NCBI GenBank assembly: GCA_034716535.1
Contig: JAYEJW010000152.1
Coordinates: 1-14,611, forward strand
Origin: JAYEJW01 sp034716535
GTDB taxonomy: Bacteria; Pseudomonadota; Gammaproteobacteria; Chromatiales; Chromatiaceae
Reading direction: 5' to 3'
Length of the DNA stretch: 14,611 nt
Part shown: one piece after another, positions 1-7,848 of the stretch
Numbering within the stretch: position 1 is the first letter of the stretch
Layout: each line of letters starts with the position of its first letter
The notes under the pieces: generated by a model
What the model was told of the DNA's origin: nothing
Seen by the model: only the letters and a program-made list of their open reading frames with translations
Database searches by the model: none
Program-made: the position numbers and the translations under genes

Positions 1-371
1 TTCAAGCACACGACCTCGGACCGCTGGGTGTTGGTGTGCTTTATACCCTCGCACGGGAGGATTGTCCAGAACGTGGGGTAACTTTCTACTTAACGCTAGG
101 ATCCTCGCGAGAACGGATTCGCCCTGCGCACCCGACCCGCCGCCAGTTGACCTTGGAGACGGCAGTGGGGAAAAGCATAATCGACCGCCTGCGGACGCGC
201 GGCGATCCGCACGGCCGACGAGCGCCAGATTATCTCCAACCCCTTGTTTTCATACGATCACCCACAAGAACGAACAGCTTTCCTGGATCGAAGAGCACGG
301 CTCAGAGAGCAAACCGTTGGGCGGTTCCCTCCCAGGCCCCTATAATCGCGCAATTTGCCGGGTGGAACCAG
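1..371. other. Upstream region without a recognisable gene
   Basis: No gene can be supported here. The murJ frame stays open back to an ATG at 36, but the roughly 112 extra residues this would add resemble no protein I know and precede the point where MurJ homology begins, so I treat them as untranslated. Another frame runs from base 1 to a TAA at 79-81 and could be the tail of an upstream gene, but 26 residues are too few to identify. In many gammaproteobacteria rpsT (ribosomal protein S20) lies next to murJ. I looked for its start on the minus strand and did not find it, so it is either off the left edge or elsewhere. The only clear signal is the promoter at 317-346. Confidence 0.5.
317..346 (+). 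promoter_or_regulatory. Sigma70-type promoter for murJ
   Basis: A perfect TATAAT -10 box lies at 341-346, 18 bases after a TTGGGC -35 box (317-322, three of six consensus positions). Transcription would begin near 352-354, leaving a leader of about 20 bases before the GTG start of murJ at 372. The position fits the MurJ start chosen from homology and argues against the longer open frame upstream. Confidence 0.6.
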
Positions 372-1916
372 GTGGCCTCTCTCTCCGCGTCGATTGCCAA
401 GGTCGGTAGCAACACCCTCCTCTCGCGCATCCTGGGCTTCATCCGCGATCTCGTGGTCGCGCGAATCTTCGGCGCCGACGCGGGCACCGATGCCTTCTTC
501 GTCGCCTTCAAGATTCCGAATTTCATGCGCCGGCTGTTCGCCGAGGGGGCCTTTTCGATGGCCTTCGTGCCGGTTCTGAACGAGTACAAGACCAAGCGCA
601 GCTTCCCCGAGCTCAAACGCTTCGTCGACGACGTAGCGGGCACACTCGGCGCCGTGCTGCTTGGGGTGACCCTCATCGGCGTGCTCGGAGCACCACTCTT
701 GATCCTGATCTTTGCGCCCGGGTTCATCGGGGAGGCCGGCAAACAGGAGCTGGCATCCGAGATGCTGCGCCTGACCTTCCCTTACCTGCTGTTCATCTCG
801 CTCACCGCCTTCGCCGGCGGCATCTTGAACACCTACGAGCGCTTCGGTGTCCCGGCCTTCACCCCGGTGCTGCTCAATATCTCGATGATCGCCTGCGCCC
901 TCTGGCTGGCGCCCGAGATGGAGCGCCCCATCGTGGCCCTCGCCTGGGGGGTTTTCATCGCCGGTGTCGCGCAGCTCGCCTTCCAGCTCCCCTTTCTCGC
1001 CCGGCTCAGACTGCTCCCGAGACCGCGGGTCAACACCAAGGACCCGGGCGTGCGCCGCATCGTCAAGCTCATGGTCCCGGCCCTGTTCGGCGTTTCGGTA
1101 ACCCAGATCAGCCTGCTGCTGGACACCCTGCTGGCCTCCTTCCTGGTCACGGGCAGCATCTCCTGGCTCTACTACTCCGACCGGCTCATGGAGTTCCCGC
1201 TCGGAATCCTGGGCGTGGCCTTGGGGACGGTGATCCTGCCCAAGCTCTCGCAGAAACACGCCGAACAGTCGCCGGAGGCATTTTCAAGCACCCTGGACTG
1301 GGCGCTGCGCTGGGTGCTTCTGCTGGGCGTACCCGCGGCGGTGGGACTGCTGGTGCTGGCCGGTCCCATGCTGGCCACGCTGTTCTATTCCGGCGAGTTT
1401 ACCGCCGAAGACGTGCACATGGCCGCGCGCAGCCTGATGGCCTATGCCCTGGGGCTGACCGCCTTCATGGGCATCAAGGTGCTGGCGCCGGGATTCTATG
1501 CCCGCCAAGATATGAAGACGCCGGTGCGTATTGCCGTTATCGCCATGTTTACGAACATGGGCTTCAACCTGGCGCTCATGTTCCCGTTGGGCCATGCGGG
1601 CCTGGCCCTTGCGACCAGCATCGCGGCAACAGTGAACGCAGGTCTGCTGATGCGCGGGCTGCTACGGGAGGGCATCTATCGACCGCCAGCGGGCTGGGCA
1701 CGCCTGCTGGCGCGAGGCCTGGGCGCCTGTCTGATCATGGGCCTTGTGGTGTACTGGGGCCGGGGAGAGACGGCATTCTGGCTTACGCTCGGCACCTGGG
1801 AGCGCGTGCTGCGTCTGTTCGGGTGGATCTTCGCCGGCGGCGCCATCTACGCCCTGGCCTTGCTCGCATTCGGCATCCGGCCGCGACATTTCCTCGCGCG
1901 TCCGACTCGGTCCTGA
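372..1916 (+). CDS. murJ: MurJ (MviN) lipid II flippase
   Basis: MurJ is an inner-membrane MOP-superfamily transporter that moves lipid-linked peptidoglycan precursor (lipid II) to the periplasmic face. From the GTG at 372 the product has 514 residues, against about 511 in E. coli. The N-terminal motif SRILGFIRD places Arg19 and Arg25 one residue from the functionally important E. coli Arg18 and Arg24, and YYSDRLMEFP places Arg271 one residue from Arg270. GADAGTDAFFVAFK and FAEGAFS are also family signatures. Hydrophobic segments run the full length, consistent with the usual 14 helices. The GTG start is chosen because homology begins there, a GGTGGA sequence lies five bases upstream, and the promoter at 317-346 ends just before it. 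The same frame stays open to an ATG at 36, which I consider spurious. ribF follows after 106 bases. Identity is very secure; the exact start is less so. Confidence 0.97.
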   Translation: MASLSASIAKVGSNTLLSRILGFIRDLVVARIFGADAGTDAFFVAFKIPNFMRRLFAEGAFSMAFVPVLNEYKTKRSFPELKRFVDDVAGTLGAVLLGVTLIGVLGAPLLILIFAPGFIGEAGKQELASEMLRLTFPYLLFISLTAFAGGILNTYERFGVPAFTPVLLNISMIACALWLAPEMERPIVALAWGVFIAGVAQLAFQLPFLARLRLLPRPRVNTKDPGVRRIVKLMVPALFGVSVTQISLLLDTLLASFLVTGSISWLYYSDRLMEFPLGILGVALGTVILPKLSQKHAEQSPEAFSSTLDWALRWVLLLGVPAAVGLLVLAGPMLATLFYSGEFTAEDVHMAARSLMAYALGLTAFMGIKVLAPGFYARQDMKTPVRIAVIAMFTNMGFNLALMFPLGHAGLALATSIAATVNAGLLMRGLLREGIYRPPAGWARLLARGLGACLIMGLVVYWGRGETAFWLTLGTWERVLRLFGWIFAGGAIYALALLAFGIRPRHFLARPTRS

Positions 1917-1961
1917 CGCAGGCCGCTGCTCCTCTGTGGCTGGCCCTCGGACCTCCCACGC

Positions 1962-1991
1962 TAGGAACAATCGCCCGTTCCCACCTATAAT
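1962..1991 (+). promoter_or_regulatory. Possible promoter for ribF
   Basis: A perfect TATAAT -10 box at 1986-1991 lies 32 bases before the ribF ATG. The best -35 candidate, TAGGAA at 1962-1967 with an 18-base spacer, is poor. This may provide independent transcription of ribF-ileS-lspA, or the box may be a chance match inside the murJ-ribF gap. Confidence 0.4.
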
Positions 1992-2022
1992 CCGCGTTTT
2001 TCGGCCCAAAGCTCGACGTTTC

Positions 2023-2970
2023 ATGAGGGTCATTCGCGGACTACACAATCTCAGACCCCGTCATCGGGGCTGTGTGGCGACGATCGGTAACTTCGACGGC
2101 GTGCACCTCGGACACCGCGCCGTATTCCAGAGCCTGATCGAGAAGGGTCGGGATATGGGGCTTCCGGCGACGGTGATCACCTTCGAGCCCCAGGCCATGG
2201 AGTACTTCGCGCCCGATGCGGCGCCGGCGCGGCTCACGCGGCTACGCGAGAAGCTTGCTGCTCTGGCCGACTGCGGTATCGAGCAGGTGGTGCTATTGGA
2301 GTTCGGCCCGAAGCTCGCCGGCATGGACGCGCGCGACTTCGTGCGTGAGCTGTTGGTCGATGGCCTCGGCGCGCGCCACCTGCTTGTGGGGGACGACTTC
2401 CGCTTCGGCCATGGCCGGGAAGGTGATTTCTGCCTGCTGCAGGAGATGGGGCGCGAGCACGGCTTCTCCGTGGAAGACCTGCACACCATCACGCACGGCG
2501 AAGAGAGGATCAGCAGCACCCGCATACGCGACGCGCTCTCGCGCGGTGATCTGGAGCTTGCGAGGCACCTGCTGGGTCGGCCCTACTGGATCTGCGCCAG
2601 GGTAGGTCACGGCGACAAGCGCGGGCGTGCGATCGGCTACCCGACAGCCAACCTGAACCTGCACCGGCGGGTGAGCCCCTTGCGCGGCGTCTATGCGGTG
2701 ATGGCGGACGGCGTCGCCGGGAGGTCCTGGCCGGGCGTGGCGAACATCGGCACCCGGCCCACGGTAAGCGGGGATACCCGCTACCTGCTGGAGGTGCACC
2801 TGTTCGATTTCGAGGGCGATATCTACGGCCGGCACGCCCAGGTGGAGTTCCGGCTCAAGCTACGGGACGAGAAGAAGTTCGCCTCCTTCGACGAGCTCAA
2901 GCAGCAGATCGCCCGGGACGCGATGGCGGCGCGGGAGTACCTCGGCGTGCCGCTCTCCCGATCGTCATAA
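2023..2970 (+). CDS. ribF: RibF bifunctional riboflavin kinase/FAD synthetase
   Basis: RibF makes both flavin cofactors in the cytoplasm: it phosphorylates riboflavin to FMN and then adenylylates FMN to FAD. The product has 315 residues (E. coli RibF 313). The N-terminal nucleotidyltransferase domain shows GNFDGVHLGH at 22-31 (the HxGH-type ATP site), the conserved DDFRFG stretch, and ISSTRIR at 163-169. The C-terminal riboflavin kinase domain begins near residue 183 and carries PTAN at 207-210, followed by GVYAV and the NIGTRPT segment. The ATG at 2023 is preferred because the frame upstream of it overlaps murJ and shows no homology. No strong ribosome-binding site is visible. ileS follows after 63 bases, the order common in Gammaproteobacteria. 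Confidence 0.97.
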   Translation: MRVIRGLHNLRPRHRGCVATIGNFDGVHLGHRAVFQSLIEKGRDMGLPATVITFEPQAMEYFAPDAAPARLTRLREKLAALADCGIEQVVLLEFGPKLAGMDARDFVRELLVDGLGARHLLVGDDFRFGHGREGDFCLLQEMGREHGFSVEDLHTITHGEERISSTRIRDALSRGDLELARHLLGRPYWICARVGHGDKRGRAIGYPTANLNLHRRVSPLRGVYAVMADGVAGRSWPGVANIGTRPTVSGDTRYLLEVHLFDFEGDIYGRHAQVEFRLKLRDEKKFASFDELKQQIARDAMAAREYLGVPLSRSS

Positions 2971-3033
2971 CCGAGGGAACGACCGAATCCTCTTCCCCAG
3001 CAGAGTCTCCAGACATGAAATCGGAAAGAATCC

Positions 3034-5865
3034 GTGGCTGACTACAAAAACACCCTGAACCTGCCCAAGACCGGCTTTCCCATGAAAGCCAACCTGGCCA
3101 ATCGCGAGCCTGGCATGCTCAAGCGCTGGGACGAGATGGACCTCTACGGACGCATCCGCGCGGCCATGGCGGGGGAAGACAAGTTCATCCTCCACGACGG
3201 CCCGCCGTACGCCAACGGCGAGATCCACATCGGGCATGCGGTCAACAAGGTCTTGAAGGACATCATCGTCAAGTCCCGGACCCTGGAAGGCTACGATGCG
3301 CCCTATGTCCCAGGCTGGGACTGCCACGGCCTGCCGATCGAGCTGCAGGTGGAGAAGAAGAAGGGAAAGCCGGGCGCGAAGATCAGCCCGGCCCGGTTCC
3401 GCCAGGCTTGCCGCGACTACGCCGCCCGACAGGTGGACGGCCAGCGCGAAGACTTCAAACGCCTCGGCGTGCTCGGGGACTGGGAGCAACCCTATCTCAC
3501 GATGGACTTTCGCTTCGAGGCGGACATCGTCCGCGCCCTGGGTCGGGTGATCACCAACGGCCACGTGCAGAAAGGCTACAAGCCAGTGCACTGGTGCATC
3601 GACTGCGGCTCCGCCCTGGCCGAGGCGGAGGTGGAGTACGCGGACAAAGAGTCCATCTCCATCGACGTACGCTTCAGGGTGCTCGACGAGGAGTCCCTCC
3701 TGGCCCGCTGCCACTCGATCCCGGACGGACATGGGGATGGCCCGATGTCGGCAGTCATCTGGACCACCACACCCTGGACCCTGCCGGCCAACCAGGCGGT
3801 GGCGCTGAATCCGGAGCTCGAGTACGTGGTCGTGCAGACCGAGGGCGATCACGGACGCGAGCGTCTGATCGTCGCCGAGGGCCTGCTCAAGGACACCATG
3901 GACCGCTGGGGCATCGAGCACTACCGGGTGATCTGCTATGCCCGCGGAGACGCCTTCGAGGGACTCGGGCTCCAGCATCCCTTCTACGACAGGGAGGTGC
4001 CGGTCATCCTGGGTGAGCATGTGACTCTGGATGCGGGCACAGGGGCTGTGCACACCGCCCCGGGCCATGGTCTGGAGGACTACGTGGTGGGCCTTCGCTA
4101 CGACCTGCCGGTGGATAACCCGGTCGGTGGCGACGGCCGCTTCTTGCCGGGCACGCCCATCTTCGAGGGCGAGCACGTTTTCTCAGCCAACGAAAAGGTC
4201 GTGGAGACCCTCAAGGCCAAAGGCGCCCTGCTGCGGGAGGCCCGCTTCACCCACAGCTATCCCCACTGCTGGCGCCATAAGAGCCCCATCATCTTCCGCG
4301 CCACTCCTCAGTGGTTCATCGGGATGGAGAAACAAGGTCTGCGGGGTGCGGCCCTGCGTGAAATCGGCAAGGTGCATTGGATGCCCGATTGGGGTGAATC
4401 CCGCATCGAAGGTATGGTGCGCAACCGTCCCGACTGGTGCATTTCCCGGCAGCGGGCCTGGGGTGTCCCCATCCCGCTCCTCGTGCACAAGGAGACGGGC
4501 GAGCTGCACCCGCAAACCCCCCATCTGATCGAGCAGGTTGCCGAGCGGGTGGAGCAGAAGGGCGTGGACGCCTGGTTCGAGCTCCTTCCGCAGGACCTGC
4601 TGGGCGAAGCGGAGGGAGAGACCTACGAGAAAGTGCACGACACCCTGGACGTCTGGTTCGACTCGGGCGTCACCCACGCCTGTGTGCTGGAACGGCGCGA
4701 AGGCCTGCGCTCGCCCGCGGACCTTTACCTCGAAGGGTCCGACCAGCATCGCGGCTGGTTCCAGTCGTCGCTCCTCACCTCCGTGGCCATGAACGACCGC
4801 GCGCCCTACGCTCAAGTGCTCACTCACGGCTTCACCGTGGACGCCAAGGGCGAGAAGATGTCGAAATCCAAGGGCAACGTGGTGCGGCCCCAGGACGTCA
4901 TGAAGACCCTGGGCGCCGACATCATTCGCCTCTGGGTGGCGGCCACCGACTACCGCGGCGAGATGAGCGTCTCCGACGAGATCCTCAAGCGCACCGCGGA
5001 TGCCTACCGGCGCATCCGCAACACCGCCCGCTTTCTGCTTTCGAACCTGAACGGTTTCGATCCGGTGAAGAACTCCGTCGTCCCTGCAGAGATGATCGAG
5101 CTCGACCGCTGGGCGGTGGACCGTGCGCTGCAGCTGCAGGAAGCGATCATCCAGGCCTATCGGGACTACCAGTTCCACCTGATCTACCAGAGGGTCCACA
5201 ACTTCTGCGTCCTGGACATGGGCGGCTTTTACCTGGACGTGATCAAGGACCGCCAATACACGACCCGGCCGGACAGCGTGCCGCGGCGCTCGTGCCAGAC
5301 CGCCATGTACCATATCGTGGAATCCATGGCCCGCTGGCTGGCGCCCATCCTGAGCTTCACCGCCGACGAGATCTGGCGGCATATCCCTGGCGAACGCTCC
5401 GACTCGGTCCATCTCGAGGCATGGTACCCGGGCCTATTCGCCCTGGATCCGAAGGACCGTTTCGACCGGGGCTTCTGGGAGCAGGTGCTCGCGGCCCGCA
5501 CGGCGGTCTCCAAGAAGCTGGAGGCCGCGCGCAAGGACGGGGCCATCGGGTCGTCTCTGGACGCGGAGGTGGACCTCTACTGCGCGCCGGCGTTTGAGGA
5601 CCTCCTATCGCGCCTGAAGGACGAGCTGCGCTTCGTGCTCATCACCTCCTCTGCCCGGGTCCACTCGATGGGCGAACAGCCAGCCGATGCCGATGCCACA
5701 GATCTTGAGGGACTCGCGGTGCGGGTGGCCCCGTCGAGCCATCCCAAGTGCGTGCGCTGCTGGCACCACCGGGAAGACGTGGGCGTAGACGCGGGGCACC
5801 CTAAGCTGTGCGGACGCTGCGTTTCGAACATCGCGGGTGTCGGCGAGACCCGACGGTTTGCGTAG
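3034..5865 (+). CDS. ileS: Isoleucyl-tRNA synthetase, bacterial zinc type
   Basis: IleS charges tRNA-Ile with isoleucine in the cytoplasm and hydrolyses mischarged Val-tRNA. The product has 943 residues (E. coli 938). The class I catalytic core shows HIGH at 65-68 and KMSKS at 608-612. The inserted CP1 editing domain includes the threonine-rich WTTTPWTLPAN stretch and GTGAVHTAPGHG at 335-346. DVWFDSG precedes the return to the Rossmann core. The C-terminal zinc site has Cys906, Cys909, Cys926 and Cys929 in two CxxC pairs, marking the usual bacterial form rather than the eukaryote-like, mupirocin-resistant type. Translation starts at a GTG, with GGAAAG about six bases upstream; an ATG at 3015 is out of frame. 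The TAG stop lies inside a REP-like palindrome. Confidence 0.98.
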   Translation: MADYKNTLNLPKTGFPMKANLANREPGMLKRWDEMDLYGRIRAAMAGEDKFILHDGPPYANGEIHIGHAVNKVLKDIIVKSRTLEGYDAPYVPGWDCHGLPIELQVEKKKGKPGAKISPARFRQACRDYAARQVDGQREDFKRLGVLGDWEQPYLTMDFRFEADIVRALGRVITNGHVQKGYKPVHWCIDCGSALAEAEVEYADKESISIDVRFRVLDEESLLARCHSIPDGHGDGPMSAVIWTTTPWTLPANQAVALNPELEYVVVQTEGDHGRERLIVAEGLLKDTMDRWGIEHYRVICYARGDAFEGLGLQHPFYDREVPVILGEHVTLDAGTGAVHTAPGHGLEDYVVGLRYDLPVDNPVGGDGRFLPGTPIFEGEHVFSANEKVVETLKAKGALLREARFTHSYPHCWRHKSPIIFRATPQWFIGMEKQGLRGAALREIGKVHWMPDWGESRIEGMVRNRPDWCISRQRAWGVPIPLLVHKETGELHPQTPHLIEQVAERVEQKGVDAWFELLPQDLLGEAEGETYEKVHDTLDVWFDSGVTHACVLERREGLRSPADLYLEGSDQHRGWFQSSLLTSVAMNDRAPYAQVLTHGFTVDAKGEKMSKSKGNVVRPQDVMKTLGADIIRLWVAATDYRGEMSVSDEILKRTADAYRRIRNTARFLLSNLNGFDPVKNSVVPAEMIELDRWAVDRALQLQEAIIQAYRDYQFHLIYQRVHNFCVLDMGGFYLDVIKDRQYTTRPDSVPRRSCQTAMYHIVESMARWLAPILSFTADEIWRHIPGERSDSVHLEAWYPGLFALDPKDRFDRGFWEQVLAARTAVSKKLEAARKDGAIGSSLDAEVDLYCAPAFEDLLSRLKDELRFVLITSSARVHSMGEQPADADATDLEGLAVRVAPSSHPKCVRCWHHREDVGVDAGHPKLCGRCVSNIAGVGETRRFA

Positions 5866-5891
5866 GATGGATAAGCGAAGCGCAATCCACC
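5862..5891 (+). repeat. GTAG-headed REP-like palindrome
   Basis: The element starts with the tetranucleotide GTAG (5862-5865), whose TAG is the ileS stop codon. The imperfect stem then pairs 5866-5872 with 5885-5891 (GGAT/ATCC core, one A-C mismatch). An inner GCG (5875-5877) pairs with CGC (5881-5883) around an AAG loop. A GTAG or GGAG head followed by an imperfect hairpin is the layout described for REP elements linked to RAYT transposases. Very similar intergenic sequences are common in Chromatiales-like genomes, from memory. There is only one copy in this window and no RAYT gene. Confidence 0.65.
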
Positions 5892-5914
5892 ACCCCTCGG
5901 CACCCCGTCGAACG

Positions 5915-6394
5915 ATGGCACGCTGGCTCTGGCTCGCCGGCCTCGTCCTGGTGCTCGATCAGGGGACGAAATGGCTCGCCGAGTCCTTGCTCGAGCCCTA
6001 TCGGCCCGTGCCGGTTGCGCCGCTTCTGAACCTCACCCTGATGTACAACGAGGGTGCGGCCTTCAGCTTCCTCGCCGATGCCGGGGGCTGGCAGCGCTGG
6101 CTGTTTGCCGGTATCGCGCTGATCATGACGGTGGTGTTGGTCGTCTGGCTGCTGCGCCTGAAGACCCACGAACGCCTCATGGCCGCGGCCATCACGCTTG
6201 TCGTCGGCGGCGCCCTGGGGAACCTGATCGACCGCGTGCTCACCGGTCGAGTCATCGACTTCATCGACGTCTATGTCGGAGACTGGCACTGGCCAGCCTT
6301 CAACGTCGCGGACAGCGCCATCACCCTGGGGGTCGCGGTCTTGCTGCTCGTCAGCTTCCGCGGGGAGTTAGGGAAGAAACACGCGCTCCGATGA
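5915..6394 (+). CDS. lspA: Lipoprotein signal peptidase (signal peptidase II)
   Basis: LspA is an inner-membrane aspartyl protease that removes the signal peptide of prolipoproteins after diacylglyceryl modification of the lipobox cysteine. From the ATG at 5915 it has 159 residues (E. coli 164). Four hydrophobic segments are visible, near 4-20, 62-80, 89-106 and 132-150. Family blocks are NEGAAFSFLAD at 45-55, GGALGNLIDR at 98-107, and FNVADSAITLG at 129-139. By alignment with Pseudomonas LspA the catalytic pair is Asp115 and Asp133. In-frame starts also exist at 5867 (ATG) and 5837 (GTG). The first lies inside the REP-like palindrome and the second inside ileS; neither adds recognisable sequence. 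No strong ribosome-binding site is present, so coupling to ileS is possible. Confidence 0.96.
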   Translation: MARWLWLAGLVLVLDQGTKWLAESLLEPYRPVPVAPLLNLTLMYNEGAAFSFLADAGGWQRWLFAGIALIMTVVLVVWLLRLKTHERLMAAAITLVVGGALGNLIDRVLTGRVIDFIDVYVGDWHWPAFNVADSAITLGVAVLLLVSFRGELGKKHALR

Positions 6395-6473
6395 GGTGCG
6401 CCTTTGGCACGTATATACAGGGTATTCGGATGCGCGCGACACCACTCAACCAGCCAGCCCCGGTGAAACTGCC

Positions 6474-7520
6474 ATGAAAGACATCTGGAAGCGCCTCGTC
6501 CTGTTCGTTCATGAGCAGTGGTCACGGATAAAGACCCGTAGCGCCGCCCGCAGGCGCTACGAGACCGAGATCAACCTGGCCGTCGAGCGGGTTGTCGACC
6601 AGGTCAATCCCCGCCTGCGGGCTGTGAGCGGCTACCGCAGGAAGCTGTTTCCGGTGGTTGAGCGGGCGCTGGAGCACGTCCGGGAGCTGTCCCTCCAAGT
6701 TCCAGGTCCCGTGCGGGTGGATCGCCAGGCCTGGGCCGGTGATGCCATGATCAACGCCCTGTTCGGCAGCGTGAAGCGCATGCGCTGGGTGCTGACGGGA
6801 CCGGACGTGCGCAAGTACGTCAAGGAGCACCCGATCGGGGGGGATTGTTACGCCGTCCTCGCCGCCATGCCGGAAGTAAGAAACCAGCTCGGGATGGAGC
6901 TGAGGGGCGAGACCGTACAACGGGACGTCCGCCAGACGGCAGTGAGCTTCAGTAATCACGAGGTGGCCCTGGTGGGGGAAGCAGAGCAGTCGGTGCGCGA
7001 AGCCCTCGCCCACGACGCCCTCGAGCTGCTCGTCAGCCTAGCCGTACAGGACATCGTCGGGCAGGAGTCGCGCATCGCCGAGACCGAGGAGCGCCTGCGC
7101 ATTCTGCGCCTCAAGCAGAAAGTGGCCAAGTCCAGGTCCCGCGGCGTGGAGCTCCTCCTCGACGAGAGCGCCGAGCATCTCAAAGAGCAGGACGAGCTCA
7201 GAGGACGAATTGCCGAGCTGGAAACAGACCTGCCGGAAGTAAAGAAGGGACTTGAGAGCTTAGACGATTACCTCAAGCGCCTGATCGCGCTGCTGGAACA
7301 TCCGGAGAGCCACCTCGGCCTGGAGCAGGTGCGTGTACGCCTGGATCGCATGAACATCGTGCGCGAGGGCCCCGCCGACAGCAGCGGCTCGGAGATCGAG
7401 TTCACCCGGGCGCTGCGCGGTGACCAGCCGGGGCGCGTGGTGGCCATCATCCGCTTCCCGCGCTCCGAGCTGCTGGAGGAAAGCGACCGGCTGCGAGAGG
7501 TTGAGCGTTACTTGGGATGA
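6474..7520 (+). CDS. Uncharacterised coiled-coil protein
   Basis: I do not recognise this 348-residue protein. The first 30 residues are amphipathic and strongly basic at the end (MKDIWKRLVLF, then TRSAARRRYE), with no clear signal peptide or membrane helix, so it is probably cytoplasmic and perhaps peripherally membrane-bound. Residues 31-165 look mixed-helical and include GDAMINALFGSVKRMRWVL. Residues about 165-275 are rich in Glu, Leu, Arg and Lys with heptad-like spacing, consistent with a long coiled coil. The tail at 304-348 contains a short beta-like VVAIIRFPR. No catalytic motif or Walker box is seen. The ATG at 6474 is chosen because GGTGA lies seven bases upstream; the frame is open to 6396. 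It lies 79 bases after lspA, where fkpB and ispH are often found, and may share its transcript. A structural or adaptor role is only a guess. Confidence 0.8.
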   Translation: MKDIWKRLVLFVHEQWSRIKTRSAARRRYETEINLAVERVVDQVNPRLRAVSGYRRKLFPVVERALEHVRELSLQVPGPVRVDRQAWAGDAMINALFGSVKRMRWVLTGPDVRKYVKEHPIGGDCYAVLAAMPEVRNQLGMELRGETVQRDVRQTAVSFSNHEVALVGEAEQSVREALAHDALELLVSLAVQDIVGQESRIAETEERLRILRLKQKVAKSRSRGVELLLDESAEHLKEQDELRGRIAELETDLPEVKKGLESLDDYLKRLIALLEHPESHLGLEQVRVRLDRMNIVREGPADSSGSEIEFTRALRGDQPGRVVAIIRFPRSELLEESDRLREVERYLG

Positions 7521-7534
7521 GGGGGCCTCTCTCT

Positions 7535-7572
7535 GGGATGCGGCCGTTTCGATCGGCTTCCGCAGCCATCCC
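7535..7572 (+). terminator. Possible terminator-like hairpin
   Basis: GGGA (7535-7538) pairs with TCCC (7569-7572), TGCGG (7539-7543) with CCGCA (7560-7564), and CCG (7544-7546) with CGG (7554-7556), giving a bulged stem that starts 15 bases after the stop of the coiled-coil gene. No run of T follows, so it does not meet the classical factor-independent pattern. It may instead protect the 3' end of the transcript or mean nothing. Confidence 0.3.
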
Positions 7573-7729
7573 CTGGGGCGCTTGACCGCTCGGGTAGGGA
7601 CAGCGCACCCGCAACCGTTTCGGCCAGCGGGAAAACCTCCTATTTCCAGCAGCCTTCCAGATCGGTTGTTGGCCTCTTGTCCCCCGGAAGACGTGCGGAG
7701 CGGACGTCCGAAACTTGATCCTCGGCGAC

Positions 7730-7747
7730 GCCCCAATGGGGCATTGG
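7730..7747. repeat. Small inverted repeat with two alternative foldings
   Basis: CCAATG (7733-7738) and CATTGG (7742-7747) form a perfect six-base inverted repeat around GGG. The overlapping GCCCC (7730-7734) and GGGGC (7738-7742) form a second stem around AAT. The two pairings exclude each other. The site is just upstream of the possible promoter for the diiron gene, so it could be an operator, but no known consensus is matched. Confidence 0.3.
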
Positions 7748-7760
7748 CGCGAAAGGATGC

Positions 7761-7788
7761 TGGACTGAGGACGCATGATGGGTATGAT
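7761..7788 (+). promoter_or_regulatory. Possible promoter for the diiron protein gene
   Basis: TGGACT at 7761-7766 (four of six -35 positions) and TATGAT at 7783-7788 (five of six -10 positions) are separated by 16 bases. This would give a start near 7795 and a leader of about 58 bases before the ATG at 7853. It is the best pair in the gap but remains a visual match. Confidence 0.35.
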
Positions 7789-7842
7789 CCACTTGGCAGC
7801 AAGCCAAATCTCCCATTCCAACTCCCAACAGAACCGATCCTT

Positions 7843-7848
7843 AGGAGG
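7843..7848 (+). promoter_or_regulatory. Perfect Shine-Dalgarno AGGAGG
   Basis: AGGAGG lies four bases before the ATG at 7853, within TTAGGAGGAATT. It fixes the start of the diiron protein over an upstream in-frame ATG at 7775. It is by far the strongest ribosome-binding site in the window, suggesting high translation of a stress or housekeeping protein. Confidence 0.85.

Noticed and set aside
36..371. N-terminal extension of MurJ from the ATG at 36
   Set aside because: The added residues match no MurJ sequence, a perfect -10 box lies within the region, and the GTG at 372 gives family length and residue numbering one off from E. coli.
258..1259. Long open frame on the minus strand opposite murJ
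   Set aside because: Antisense shadow of a high-G+C gene; its composition is Gly/Glu/Arg/His-rich with no recognisable domain. The same applies to the minus-strand frames opposite ileS (2965-4176, 4183-5412), DUF58 (10606-12027) and the VWA genes (12011-13204, 12939-13910).
4437..5597. 386-codon + strand frame inside ileS
   Set aside because: Out-of-frame shadow rich in Arg, Gly, Pro and Ala, fully inside a certain IleS coding region.
6405..6420. LexA-like site before the coiled-coil gene
   Set aside because: TATATACAG matches one half of the SOS box, but the other half (TGGCAC) does not contain the required CTG, and no SOS-type gene follows.
6404..6432. Promoter in the lspA/coiled-coil gap
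   Set aside because: TTGGCA at 6404 is a fair -35 box, but no acceptable -10 box occurs 16-18 bases downstream.
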